Assembly: GCF_016724845.1 (NCBI RefSeq)
Contig: NZ_CP068082.1
Coordinates: 4,464,001-4,528,000 of the forward strand
Direction of reading: 5' to 3'
Source of the DNA: Sphingobacterium spiritivorum
Lineage (GTDB): Bacteria; Bacteroidota; Bacteroidia; Sphingobacteriales; Sphingobacteriaceae
Length of the DNA stretch: 64,000 nt
Shown piece after piece: positions 27,294-36,945 of the stretch. Under the pieces are notes generated by a model, which did no database searches, was not told where the DNA came from, and saw only the letters and a list, made by a program, of their open reading frames with translations. Numbering within the stretch: the first letter of the stretch is position 1; each line of letters begins with the position of its first letter. A program made the position numbers and the translations under genes.

Positions 27294-30200
27294 ATGAATA
27301 GAATTTTATTATTTCTTTTATTTTCCTGTGCGCAGTTATTATATGCACAGGATGTAATTACCATCAAGGGAAGGGTCCTTGATGCCAGCAGTCAAAATCC
27401 GATCAGCGGAGTGACTATCCTGCTGGGAAGCTCAGCGGTCAGTGAGGACACAGGAGTTCCGGGACAGATTCAGCAATCTGCTTTGGGAACTTTAACGGAT
27501 TCAAACGGAGCATTTGAGTTGAAAGTGCCTAAAAACACAGCCTTTATTACTGTGTCATTTGTAGGGTACGAAAGCCAGAATGTAAAAGTAAACGGAGGAG
27601 AGAAGACTATTTATCTGCGTACGGAAAATCAGTCGCTGGAAGAAGTTATTGTTACGGGGTATACCGATATCAGTAAACGTAAGAATACTACAGCATATAA
27701 TAAACTGAAGGTTGCTGAGATCAGACAGGCTGGTGTATCCAGTATCGATCAGTTACTGGAAGGAAAAGTAGCAGGCTTGCAATTGAGTAATCTGAACGGG
27801 GGGCCGAACAGTGCACCGCAAATCCGTATCAGAGGTACTGTATCATTAAACGGTACACAGGATCCGTTATGGGTAATCGACGGATTGCCAATAGAGGGAA
27901 CAGCGCTTCCAAACAGTTTTGACAAGGACAATCTGAATAATCTGACCAATCTGCCTATTGCGGGCATCAATCCGGATGATATTGAAGATATCACCGTACT
28001 GAAGGATGCGGCAGCAACTTCTATATACGGAGCACGTGCCGCAAATGGGGTAATTGTGATCACAACCAAAAAAGGTAAAAAAGGACCTGCACAGGTGCAG
28101 ATCAGTGCCAACAGTTTTGTATCGCAACGTCCGGATTATAATAAACTGAACCTGATGTCATCAAGTGAAAAAGTTGATTTTGAACTGGCCATGGCAAACA
28201 GAGCAGATCTGGATTACCGTGCGGACAGAGGGGCTGTTGCCCGTATTCTTGCGACAGGAAATGAACTGGATGCATTCAGAAAAGGCGGATTCAGTGCTTT
28301 ATCCTCTGCAAGTCAGCAGGCTATCAATACTTTGCGCAATCAGCAGACCAATTGGGGAGACGAGCTTTTTCGTAATGCTGTTAATCAGCAATACACGGCT
28401 TCTGTGTCGGGTGGTACGGATGCGCATACATACTATATCTCAGGTGGGTTTTATGATGAGAAAGCTACTACCAAAGGTGTAGATATGCGTCGTTATTCAC
28501 TTACATTCAGCAACAATTTTAATATCAACAGCAAACTAAAAGGAGGATTAAGCTTGTTGGGATCTGCCACAGACCGACACAATCTGATTCAGGATGCAGA
28601 TGGCTTTTCTAATCCAAGCAAATATGCACGTACTGCGAATCCTTATTTACAGGTCAGAGATACCCAGGGGAATTATATATATGACCGGGATATAGAAGGG
28701 TTTGAAAAGAACACTTATATTCCTTTTAATGTTATCGAGGAGAGAGAAAATACTTCTTACTCCTTGGCGAACAAAAGCATGAAAGCTATCGCTAATCTGG
28801 AATATCAGATTATTCCTTCTTTATCAGTACGTACTGAGCTGGGACTCCAGTTTGAAGATGTGGGAACTGAACGTTTTGGAGATAAAGAGTCTTATTTTAC
28901 CAGAAAATTCAGAGAAAATACCCGCTACTACGATAGTCAGACAAAACAATATAAATACTTCCTGCCGGATGGTGGTATTATTGAAAATAGCAGTAAAAGT
29001 GATTTTCAATACAACTGGAAATCTTTTGTGCAGTACAACAAGACATTCAACAGTCGTCATGAACTGGACGTCATGGCCGGTACCGAGCTGAGAAGATCAA
29101 AAAATACGCTGATCTCGACAAAAGGATTCGGGTTTAATCCTGTTACACTGACTACGCAGAATATTGTATTTCCAAACAGCAACTACCAGAATAACGGATT
29201 ATACAGACAATATGCAAAAGCAATAGGAGAGACGGCATATGCTTCATTCTATGCTAATGCATCTTATACATTAGATCGTAAGTATAATGTTTACGGAAGT
29301 ATACGCTACGACGGTTCGAATATGTTTGGGGTGGATCCAAAATACAGATTCCTTCCTATATGGTCTCTTTCCGGATCATGGAATGCTTCTGAAGAAGATT
29401 TTATCAAAGATATAGAAGCTATTTCTATGCTGAAGATACGCGGATCATATGGTATTCAGGGAAATATTGATCGTAATACATATCCGTTTATTGTCGGAAA
29501 CTACAGTAATGCAACTTTACTGCCTGGAAGTAATGAACCTACTATCGTAGTGACAGCACCTGCCAATGACAAATTGCGTTGGGAGCGTACAGCATCCTGG
29601 AATGCCGGATTCGATCTGGGATTATGGAAAAACAGACTGGTAGTCACCGTTGATTACTACAACCGTGACAGTAAAGATCTGATCGGTAATAATGATCTTT
29701 CATTAGAGAATGGATTTGACCTTGTACAACGCAACTGGGCTTCAGTCAAGAATGATGGTATAGAGCTTTCTATTTCCAGTAAAAATATCAGCAGAGAACA
29801 TTTTACCTGGTCTACGGATTTCAATATTGCACACAATCGTAACAAGCTGACACGTGTAGTCGCTAATCCCAAGGCATATATGCCTGACGGAAGAGCAGGG
29901 TTCCCGATCAACTCTATGTTTGTGCTGGAAACAGCAGGACTGGATAAGGACGGCGTTCCACAATTCTACGGTGATAACGGACAGGTGGTTTCTTTCGAGG
30001 ATTTCTATGAGCTGTATGATCCATGGGCAGATTTTCTACCCGGATATAATGTAGCTACTAATATGACGGCAAGTAAGTATCAATCTAAATTTAAGTATAA
30101 AGGAAGCCTGGATCCGGAGTTTATCGGAGGTATGACCAACCGGTTCAGATATCATGATTTTGATCTTGCTGTATCCGCCATATTTAATATTAATAAACTG

Positions 30201-30632
30201 GTAAGACGTACACCTACTTACAATCCTTCATCACTAGACAGAGGAGCGAATAATACACGTGAAATGTTAGCGGTCGTGAAGGGAGAAAGTACATTGCCTG
30301 CTCTGGGCAGTTCCAATATTGAGCTGAATGAAAGATGGATGGCTTATAGCTGGATGATGGACAATGATCCGATCAATTCCTTCCAGTTTCTGGATATCTG
30401 GTCTAAAAAGATGAGTTATGCGCGTATCAACAGTATCCGTTTAGGGTATACCTTACCTCAATCGGTAAGCAGAAAGATTCGTTCATCTAATCTTCGCGTG
30501 AGTGTAGAGGGACGTAATCTGTTTGTATTCGGATCAGATTATACCGGATTTTTTGATCCGGAGACTTATGGTAATAATTATGCGCAGCCTATATCCAAAT
30601 CTATTGCTTTTGGACTATCTGCCTCATTTTAA
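27294..30632 (+). CDS. SusC/RagA-family TonB-dependent outer-membrane transporter
   Basis: 1112 residues. Signal peptide (MNRILLFLLFSCAQLLYAQ), CarboxypepD_reg domain (about 24-110, with an unusual 20-residue insertion after TILLGSS), the SusC signature LEEVIVTGYTDISKRK, plug domain (IDQLLEGKVAGLQ to KDAAATSIYGARAANGVI) and a barrel ending in FGLSASF. It lacks the STN domain, so it is not expected to signal through an anti-sigma factor, unlike the two later SusC proteins. Pairs with the SusD gene 24 bases downstream; probable substrate is peptide in view of the protease upstream. Confidence 0.92.
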   Translation: MNRILLFLLFSCAQLLYAQDVITIKGRVLDASSQNPISGVTILLGSSAVSEDTGVPGQIQQSALGTLTDSNGAFELKVPKNTAFITVSFVGYESQNVKVNGGEKTIYLRTENQSLEEVIVTGYTDISKRKNTTAYNKLKVAEIRQAGVSSIDQLLEGKVAGLQLSNLNGGPNSAPQIRIRGTVSLNGTQDPLWVIDGLPIEGTALPNSFDKDNLNNLTNLPIAGINPDDIEDITVLKDAAATSIYGARAANGVIVITTKKGKKGPAQVQISANSFVSQRPDYNKLNLMSSSEKVDFELAMANRADLDYRADRGAVARILATGNELDAFRKGGFSALSSASQQAINTLRNQQTNWGDELFRNAVNQQYTASVSGGTDAHTYYISGGFYDEKATTKGVDMRRYSLTFSNNFNINSKLKGGLSLLGSATDRHNLIQDADGFSNPSKYARTANPYLQVRDTQGNYIYDRDIEGFEKNTYIPFNVIEERENTSYSLANKSMKAIANLEYQIIPSLSVRTELGLQFEDVGTERFGDKESYFTRKFRENTRYYDSQTKQYKYFLPDGGIIENSSKSDFQYNWKSFVQYNKTFNSRHELDVMAGTELRRSKNTLISTKGFGFNPVTLTTQNIVFPNSNYQNNGLYRQYAKAIGETAYASFYANASYTLDRKYNVYGSIRYDGSNMFGVDPKYRFLPIWSLSGSWNASEEDFIKDIEAISMLKIRGSYGIQGNIDRNTYPFIVGNYSNATLLPGSNEPTIVVTAPANDKLRWERTASWNAGFDLGLWKNRLVVTVDYYNRDSKDLIGNNDLSLENGFDLVQRNWASVKNDGIELSISSKNISREHFTWSTDFNIAHNRNKLTRVVANPKAYMPDGRAGFPINSMFVLETAGLDKDGVPQFYGDNGQVVSFEDFYELYDPWADFLPGYNVATNMTASKYQSKFKYKGSLDPEFIGGMTNRFRYHDFDLAVSAIFNINKLVRRTPTYNPSSLDRGANNTREMLAVVKGESTLPALGSSNIELNERWMAYSWMMDNDPINSFQFLDIWSKKMSYARINSIRLGYTLPQSVSRKIRSSNLRVSVEGRNLFVFGSDYTGFFDPETYGNNYAQPISKSIAFGLSASF

Positions 30633-30656
30633 CACTTATCTATACGAATATACAAC

Positions 30657-31982
30657 ATGAAAAAATATACCACATATCTCTGTCTTTTTTTGATGGGAAC
30701 AGTTTTCTCCTCATGTGACAAATATCTGGACATACAGCCTGTCGGAACGGTAGTTCCTAAGACTGAGGCCGATTTCAGAGCCTTGATGACCAGTGGTTAT
30801 CAATCGTTTCCTGCACAAAAATCTTATCTGAATCTCCGGACAGATGAACTGGCATTAGATGAAAATTCTACAGATTTGGCTGCAATACGTGATCTTCATC
30901 TTTGGAATGATCAAAATCCGGACGCTACAACATTACCTTACGCATGGCTGTCCTTTTACAAGACGATCTTCTATGCTAATCATGTTATCTCAAAAGCGGA
31001 AGAAGCAGCCGGTAATACAGAGGCTGTACAGCAGATCCGTGCGGAAGCCTATCTGATGCGTGCCTATTCGCATTTTGAGTTATTGAATTCGTATGCTGAG
31101 CAATACAATGCAGGTACGGCAGCGACTGATAAGGGTGTTCCGATATCCATTACTATAGATCTGGAACAAAAATTTCCGGCAGCTACAGTCGCGGCTGTAT
31201 ATAAGCAGATAGAAGCGGATATGCAGGCCGGTAATGCCTTATTGAATGTCAGCGATCAGCCTACAGCTGTAAAATACAGATTCAGCAAGCGTTCATACTA
31301 TGCTTTTGAATCCCGTCTGAGATTGTATAAAGGAGAATGGAAACTAGCTATGGATGCAGCAGAAAAGGCTTTGGCTATCAAAGCTGATCTGGCAGACCTT
31401 AATAAAACCGGGACTGTGCTACCTAACGATTTTGAATCGCCAGAAATGATTCAGGCCTGGGAAGAGGTTGGTAAATCCAATGTAAGCACATCCACATTTA
31501 TTTCATCAAAATTATTAGGCTTGTATAACCAAAAAGATGACTTGCGTTTCGCACGCTATTTTGGAAAACAAGGAAGCCGTAATTACGTTTCTTTAAAAGG
31601 TGGAAATATCCGTTATAATGTCAGTTTCCGAAATGCAGAATTATATCTGATTATTGCTGAAACAGCTGCACGTCTGGGAGACCGGCCTAAGGCTATAGGT
31701 GCTTTGACAACATTGTTGAAGAATCGACTGACACCAACCTACTTTGCGACACGCAGCACTGAACTAAATGCGATGCCGGATGCTGACCTGCTGAAAGAGA
31801 TCATTACAGAACGTGCACGCGAATTGGCTCTGGAAGGTCTTCGCTGGAACGATATGAAACGTACAGATCGTCCGGAAGTTATTCATACTTTCTTCGGAAA
31901 AGAATACCGTCTTATCCAGAATGATCCGCGCTATGTGATTCGCTATCCTAAGGAAGCAATTGAAAAAAATCCTGATCTATAG
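30657..31982 (+). CDS. SusD/RagB-family surface lipoprotein
   Basis: 441 residues. Lipobox VFSSC then DKYLDIQPVGTVVPKTEADF, which is the standard SusD beginning. The TPR-like helical core shows AEAYLMRAYSHFELLNSYAEQY, and the C-terminus has ITERARELALEGLRWNDMKR, the usual signature. It forms the lid over its SusC channel and binds the substrate at the surface. A clear terminator follows, ending the metalloprotease-susC-susD unit. Confidence 0.92.
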   Translation: MKKYTTYLCLFLMGTVFSSCDKYLDIQPVGTVVPKTEADFRALMTSGYQSFPAQKSYLNLRTDELALDENSTDLAAIRDLHLWNDQNPDATTLPYAWLSFYKTIFYANHVISKAEEAAGNTEAVQQIRAEAYLMRAYSHFELLNSYAEQYNAGTAATDKGVPISITIDLEQKFPAATVAAVYKQIEADMQAGNALLNVSDQPTAVKYRFSKRSYYAFESRLRLYKGEWKLAMDAAEKALAIKADLADLNKTGTVLPNDFESPEMIQAWEEVGKSNVSTSTFISSKLLGLYNQKDDLRFARYFGKQGSRNYVSLKGGNIRYNVSFRNAELYLIIAETAARLGDRPKAIGALTTLLKNRLTPTYFATRSTELNAMPDADLLKEIITERARELALEGLRWNDMKRTDRPEVIHTFFGKEYRLIQNDPRYVIRYPKEAIEKNPDL

Positions 31983-32002
31983 TCATATATATGTAGATAG
32001 AT

Positions 32003-32036
32003 ATCCCCGTTCTTTAGAGAGTGGGGATTTTTTTTT
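32003..32036 (+). terminator. Intrinsic terminator after susD
   Basis: ATCCCC / GGGGAT stem with a 14-base loop and a run of nine T. Confidence 0.75.
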
Positions 32037-32047
32037 AATTTCACGGC

Positions 32048-32773
32048 ATGGCAATTCGTGTACTGATCGTAGAGGATGAAAGCTGGGCTTCAGAGAGCCT
32101 GCTGGAAATGTTGACGGAGCTGTGGAACGATGAGTATACTGCCGTTGTCAAATCTACTGTCCGGGATGTAATCAGTTGGTTAGGGAAAAATGAGACCGAT
32201 CTTATTTTTATGGATATCCATCTTGGAGATGGCCTTAGCTTTGATATTTTCAATCATATCAAAATTCAGACTCCCGTTATTTTTACAACTGCATTTGATG
32301 AGTATGCATTGGAGGCATTCCGTAATCAGGGGTATGCTTACCTGCTAAAACCCTTTGAATTACCTGAACTGAAAGAAGCACTCAGTAAAGTGGAATCTCT
32401 TTTGCCGCGTGAGGAGATCGTACCCCAGTATAAAAACAGATTTCTGGTGCGTTATGGTATCCGGTTAAAATCTGTACCCGTAGAAGACATTGCGTATTTC
32501 ATGGCTGATGATAAGCTTTTATACGGTTTTTCGGTGCAGGGAGATCGTTTTATTGTAGATGATACATTGAGTAAACTTGCCCCGAGATTAGATCCTGCAT
32601 TTTTCTTTCAGATCAACCGTAAATTTATAATACATATCCAGTCTATTGCCGAAATGGTAAAGATGAGCCGCAACCGTATTAAACTACAATTGCATCCTCA
32701 GATACTGGACAATCTGGAGATTATTGTCAGTGAGGAGAAATCCAATGATTTTCAATTGTGGCTCGACAAATAA
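32048..32773 (+). CDS. LytTR-family response regulator
   Basis: 241 residues. Receiver domain with acidic pocket E9-D10, phosphoacceptor D56 (FMDIHLGDG), T in FTTAFDEY and K in YLLKPFELPEL; then a LytTR DNA-binding domain (about 135-240). All residues needed for phosphorylation are present. It starts 11 bases after the SusD terminator. The kinase gene at 23047 is the likely partner. It probably controls the protease/SusCD genes. Confidence 0.9.
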   Translation: MAIRVLIVEDESWASESLLEMLTELWNDEYTAVVKSTVRDVISWLGKNETDLIFMDIHLGDGLSFDIFNHIKIQTPVIFTTAFDEYALEAFRNQGYAYLLKPFELPELKEALSKVESLLPREEIVPQYKNRFLVRYGIRLKSVPVEDIAYFMADDKLLYGFSVQGDRFIVDDTLSKLAPRLDPAFFFQINRKFIIHIQSIAEMVKMSRNRIKLQLHPQILDNLEIIVSEEKSNDFQLWLDK

Positions 32774-32775
32774 AT

Positions 32776-32815
32776 CCTCTACATTTGCTGATGCGAACAC
32801 CAGCAAATGTAGAGG
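32776..32815. terminator. Perfect 15-bp hairpin between convergent genes
   Basis: CCTCTACATTTGCTG / CAGCAAATGTAGAGG with a 10-base loop fills the gap between the regulator and the convergent TPR gene. It has no T run on either side, so it is either an atypical bidirectional terminator or an mRNA end protector. Confidence 0.5.
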
Positions 32816-32818
32816 ACG

Positions 32819-34510
32819 TTACTTACCAAATAATTTTCTGAAGAAATTATCAGATCCGGAATTCTTTATATTTTCTTCTGCCACCTTCAGATTATCGGAT
32901 ACCATCTGGCTAAAATTGTATTGAAGTGATTGTCTGTAGTTTTGGGCTGCTTGTGCATACAGCTCAAGATCCAGTTGCGCACTACCCAGATGCTCATATA
33001 ATTCTGCTACAATATCATCCGTGACACCTTCTTGCTGAGGCAGTACCTGTATGGCACTATCAGCATAGAAAATAGTTTTTTCATTTTCTGTCAGATGATA
33101 AGCACAATGTGTAGCCCAATACGCACACCAGAAATCAGGATTACCCATTGTGATACTTTGTTCAAAGCAATCAAGAGCAGCTTCATTATCTCTTTTATGT
33201 GCTACATAGAGATAGCCCATATTGTAAAAGGCCACTTGTGCGGATCGGATAGCCTCACGCTCGGAAGCCAGGTGTATGGCGTACTGATAACATTCTATTG
33301 CCTTGTCATAATTACCTTCTTCTGTAAAGATATTTGCCCGGGAGATCAATATACTTGGATTATCCGGCATTTCTTCCAGCAAAGCCTCTGTTTCTGCTGC
33401 TGCAGTAGCCGTATCCGGTTGTATGCCCAATGCAGCTTCAGCATTCGCTTTGTATATAAAAAAGTTGGTAAAGCAACGCACTATTTCAGGATCACTGATC
33501 AGCGGATCTGTAGCATCAATAGCATAGTATTCTTCCTGACCCAAAGAAATCCATTCCAATGCCTCTTCATGGTTTTTTAGTTCCATATGGGCATTACAGA
33601 TATGATCTATTGTATTGAAATAAGTCAGAAAATCCATCTGTTCGGCAAAATCATCTATCAACAGTTCACCATCCTTTACAACTTCTGCAGAATTACCGGA
33701 TTCCAGATATGCCCCGAACCTGTTTTGAAGAATTGCTGAGAAATAACTGTATTGCATACCTTCAGTGGTGACAGCCACTGCTTTGTCAGGTTGATCAAGC
33801 AGTCTCATTTCTACAGCCAGATTGTTGCAACACATCGCAAATGTGTGCGGATCTTCATTAAGTGGATTACCTGTTTTTTCCACTATTGTATTTCTGTACA
33901 GGCTGTATGCGCGCTCATAGTAGGATGTTTTCAGGCTTGTTAATCTTTTTCTTTCCGTTTCAGGCATTTCGGAATATTGATTTAGCAGGTAATTGATCTC
34001 TACACCTGCATTATATACCTCCATTGCCTCATCAGTCTCCATATTGATATGCAGGCTGGAAAAATCAGGTTGTGCAGTATTCCTATTGCGGATATTGAAG
34101 ATACGGATCTGCAGGGTGGGAGAGGAGGATATGGCTACTGCCTTTTCGTAATATTTTGTTGCTGCTTCCCAGTCCTTCAACCAATAGAGTGCAGAACCTG
34201 CATGACGGATGCAGCTGTAATGCTCTGGTGCCAATGCTATTCCTTGTTTGCTCCACTGCACACACTGTATAAGCGCCTCTTCGCGGTCAGAATTAAAAAT
34301 TTCGTTATTATCTAACGCTATAAGCCCGAGTATGGCACATAGATCCGGGTCGGGAGAGGTTTCATTCCATGTGTTGACTTGTTGATATAACTCGCTCAGT
34401 TCAGAGAGGTTTTCCGGCAGACAATGTCCTTGTATCCAATTCCTCGCTGCTAATTTATAGTTTCCTTCCTGAAGCGCCTGCCATGCCTGTTGCTGTAATG
34501 TTGTTTTCAT
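32819..34510 (-). CDS. TPR-repeat protein of unknown function
   Basis: 563 residues, no signal peptide. At least six tetratricopeptide-like units are recognisable, e.g. WQALQEGNYKLAARNWIQG, GSALYWLKDWEAATKYYEK, ANIFTEEGNYDKAIECYQYA and FYNMGYLYVAHKRDNEAALD. TPR solenoids bind other proteins; no catalytic domain is visible. It is alone on its strand and convergent with the LytTR gene. Partner unknown. Confidence 0.8.
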   Translation of the reverse strand: MKTTLQQQAWQALQEGNYKLAARNWIQGHCLPENLSELSELYQQVNTWNETSPDPDLCAILGLIALDNNEIFNSDREEALIQCVQWSKQGIALAPEHYSCIRHAGSALYWLKDWEAATKYYEKAVAISSSPTLQIRIFNIRNRNTAQPDFSSLHINMETDEAMEVYNAGVEINYLLNQYSEMPETERKRLTSLKTSYYERAYSLYRNTIVEKTGNPLNEDPHTFAMCCNNLAVEMRLLDQPDKAVAVTTEGMQYSYFSAILQNRFGAYLESGNSAEVVKDGELLIDDFAEQMDFLTYFNTIDHICNAHMELKNHEEALEWISLGQEEYYAIDATDPLISDPEIVRCFTNFFIYKANAEAALGIQPDTATAAAETEALLEEMPDNPSILISRANIFTEEGNYDKAIECYQYAIHLASEREAIRSAQVAFYNMGYLYVAHKRDNEAALDCFEQSITMGNPDFWCAYWATHCAYHLTENEKTIFYADSAIQVLPQQEGVTDDIVAELYEHLGSAQLDLELYAQAAQNYRQSLQYNFSQMVSDNLKVAEENIKNSGSDNFFRKLFGK

Positions 34511-35030
34511 TTTGTCACAGTATAATATATGGGGTAGAATTTCGGTATTGATTGAAGATCTGGCAGCCTTATCTTACACATAATCCGGATGACCTAATCT
34601 TTTACCTATTATTTATCTAAAATATATGGATTACCCTCAACATACGACAGTTGTTTACAATTCGTTACAAATGGTTTATGATTCGTATTCTAAGAAAGCT
34701 AAAAATGTAGTGTAGAGAGCTGTTTTTTTTTAATTTAACCTTATTTTGCTTATTCTGAAGATCATCCTATCAGGTAATAAAAATGTATCAGATAACAATG
34801 GTAATTAAGGAAGTTTATATTGATTTATTAATTCGAAAACACTTTCTTTTTACTATATGTTGATGCTGGGATCTTTCATTTCAGCTAAGGATGGAATAGC
34901 GTGACCATGTATTCTTCACATCATTTACAATACGTTTTTTATTCTGAAAATAAGCGCTATAATTTTTACTTTTTAGATTTCTTCTTTAATTTGTGTCCTG
35001 TAAACTTAAATTTTTGATTCCCGGTCATAT
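34511..35030. other. Divergent intergenic region upstream of sigma factor and TPR genes
   Basis: 520 AT-rich bases with no supported gene. A T run at 34724-34732 follows a weak AGCT/AGCT stem and is not convincing as a terminator. The promoters of both divergent genes must lie here; no exact two-box match was found. Confidence 0.5.
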
Positions 35031-35633
35031 ATGAAATATCCAGTTCCTGAAAAGCAGATTATACTCGCATTGTCGAATGGAGATGAACGTGCATTTGAGG
35101 CTATTTATGGGCAGTATTTTCAGTCTGTATATCTGTTTGTGCAGGGATATGTCAAATCTCCGGATCTGGCTCAGGATATCTGTCAGGAGATATTTATGAA
35201 AGTCTGGGACAACAGAGAGCGGTTTGTTAAAGTACTGTCTTTCCGACACTATTTGTTTACGCTCGCGAAAAACCATACACTCAATCACCTCAGGTCAATT
35301 TCCAGATCAAATGTATCTATACAGGAATTACTCCGTTATTATCCGCTGGAAGAACAGACCACGGGGAATAGTATACAAGAGAAGGAATACGAAAAGTTTA
35401 TTCAGCGGGCTTTCGAAAACCTTTCACCAACGGCAAAACAGGTTTTTGACCTGTGCAGAGAAAAACAAATGACTTACGATCAGGTCGCAAAGGAAATGGG
35501 ATTCAGCCGTGATGCCGTTAAAAAATACATGGTGCAGACCATGAAAACATTCAGATCGCTGATATCCGGCCCTTTGGATATTCATTTTTGTGTACTTCTT
35601 TATTTTTCAATTGATTATATTTTATTTAAATAA
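35031..35633 (+). CDS. ECF-type RNA polymerase sigma factor (locus 1)
   Basis: 200 residues, SigW/FecI-like. Region 2 includes FEAIYGQYFQSVYLFVQGYV and DLAQDICQEIFMKVWDNRE; region 4 has ENLSPTAKQVFDLCREKQMTY and the helix-turn-helix YDQVAKEMGFSRDAVKKYM. It directs transcription of the SusCD genes when released by the FecR-type anti-sigma factor encoded 87 bases downstream. Confidence 0.9.
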   Translation: MKYPVPEKQIILALSNGDERAFEAIYGQYFQSVYLFVQGYVKSPDLAQDICQEIFMKVWDNRERFVKVLSFRHYLFTLAKNHTLNHLRSISRSNVSIQELLRYYPLEEQTTGNSIQEKEYEKFIQRAFENLSPTAKQVFDLCREKQMTYDQVAKEMGFSRDAVKKYMVQTMKTFRSLISGPLDIHFCVLLYFSIDYILFK

Positions 35634-35720
35634 AATATAAAATATCCGGTACCCTAAAGACTCTTTGCGGTGTCATTATATTAAAGGGTGCATCTCAAAC
35701 CTTTACAGATAACCAATTTC

Positions 35721-36815
35721 ATGGATAATAAAGAATTTTATAAACAACTGGTGCAACGTTATCATAGTGGTAAAGCTAATGAACAGGAAATTGCTTTGTT
35801 TCTGGAATTGCTAAGAACTGGTCAGATTGAAGACATAGTGGAGAGTCATATGGAGGAACAGTCAGGTGTTGAAGAAAAAAAAATACAAAAAACACGTTAT
35901 TATCGTTTTTTTAAATATGCTGCAGCATTATTATTGGTCACTTTGACAGGAGCTTCATTGTTCTATAACTGGTATGAGAGCGAAAGGAAGATGGAGATAG
36001 CACGGATGAATAATATAGGTCCGGCGACTGCTAAAGCGATCTTAAAATTAGCAGATGGCCGACATATAATGTTAGATTCCACATTCGGAGAGCTGATTAT
36101 TCAGGACAGCGCCGTTAAAGATCAATCTGGGAAAATGGTACATCAGGGGGAAAATGAATATTATGAAGTCAATGTACCCAAGGGTGGTACCTTTCATCTC
36201 AACCTCAGCGATGGCTCAAAAGTATGGCTGAATTCGGGTAGTACACTTCGGTTTCCACAAAAATTCGCAGGCAATCTCCGTAAAATTGAACTGAAAGGGG
36301 AAGCGTTCTTCGAAGTCAGAAAACAGACCGGAAGTGCCGGTGAACGGATACCCTTTATTGTACAAACCTCAAAACAGACAGTTGAAGTTCTGGGAACCAG
36401 TTTTAATGTCAAAGCCTATGGTGAAGAGAACGAGTCTGCGACTTTATTCACCGGACTTGTCAGACTAAAGAATAATAAAAATAACCATGAAAAAATGTTG
36501 TCCCCGGGTAGTAAAGCAGTTTTGGAGCGGAATGGTGAATTTAAGGTCGGAATAGCTGACCTGGAGGAAGAAGGGAGCTGGCGATCAGATGCTTTTGTAT
36601 TTAATGAAACTCCGATAAACGATATTTTAAATCAGTTGAGCCGATGGTATAATGTGGATATAGACTTTATAGGTTCTGCTGAATACAGTTTTAACGGATA
36701 TCTGCAGCGAAATGTATCACTTGGAGAAGCACTGGAAACATTAAAAGGAACCGGAGAACTTGACTATCAGTACCAGAATCACAAAGTAATTATAAAACAG
36801 AAGAAAACTAAATAG
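35721..36815 (+). CDS. FecR-family anti-sigma factor (locus 1)
   Basis: 364 residues from ATG 35721; a GTG start at 35688 would add 11 residues that do not fit the family. N-terminal cytoplasmic sigma-binding part, one membrane span (YAAALLLVTLTGASLFY, about 65-85), and the periplasmic FecR domain (VNVPKGGTFHLNLSDGSKVW, LKGEAFFEV, VEVLGTSFNVKAY) followed by a DUF4974-type tail. It passes a signal from the STN domain of SusC at 36946 to the sigma factor. Confidence 0.9.
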   Translation: MDNKEFYKQLVQRYHSGKANEQEIALFLELLRTGQIEDIVESHMEEQSGVEEKKIQKTRYYRFFKYAAALLLVTLTGASLFYNWYESERKMEIARMNNIGPATAKAILKLADGRHIMLDSTFGELIIQDSAVKDQSGKMVHQGENEYYEVNVPKGGTFHLNLSDGSKVWLNSGSTLRFPQKFAGNLRKIELKGEAFFEVRKQTGSAGERIPFIVQTSKQTVEVLGTSFNVKAYGEENESATLFTGLVRLKNNKNNHEKMLSPGSKAVLERNGEFKVGIADLEEEGSWRSDAFVFNETPINDILNQLSRWYNVDIDFIGSAEYSFNGYLQRNVSLGEALETLKGTGELDYQYQNHKVIIKQKKTK

Positions 36816-36945
36816 CCTATGCATCATAAATAAACTATAAAAAAGAAAACGGTGAAGTTCCAGCAACACCGTTTAAATCCAGTTCAATTGACTAAAATAG
36901 AGGTAGTCAGTATTAATCAATTTATAAACTAAATCAACCAAATGT

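Noticed and set aside
33032..33580. 182-codon plus-strand frame opposite the TPR gene
   Set aside because: Cysteine/phenylalanine-rich antisense shadow of the TPR protein.
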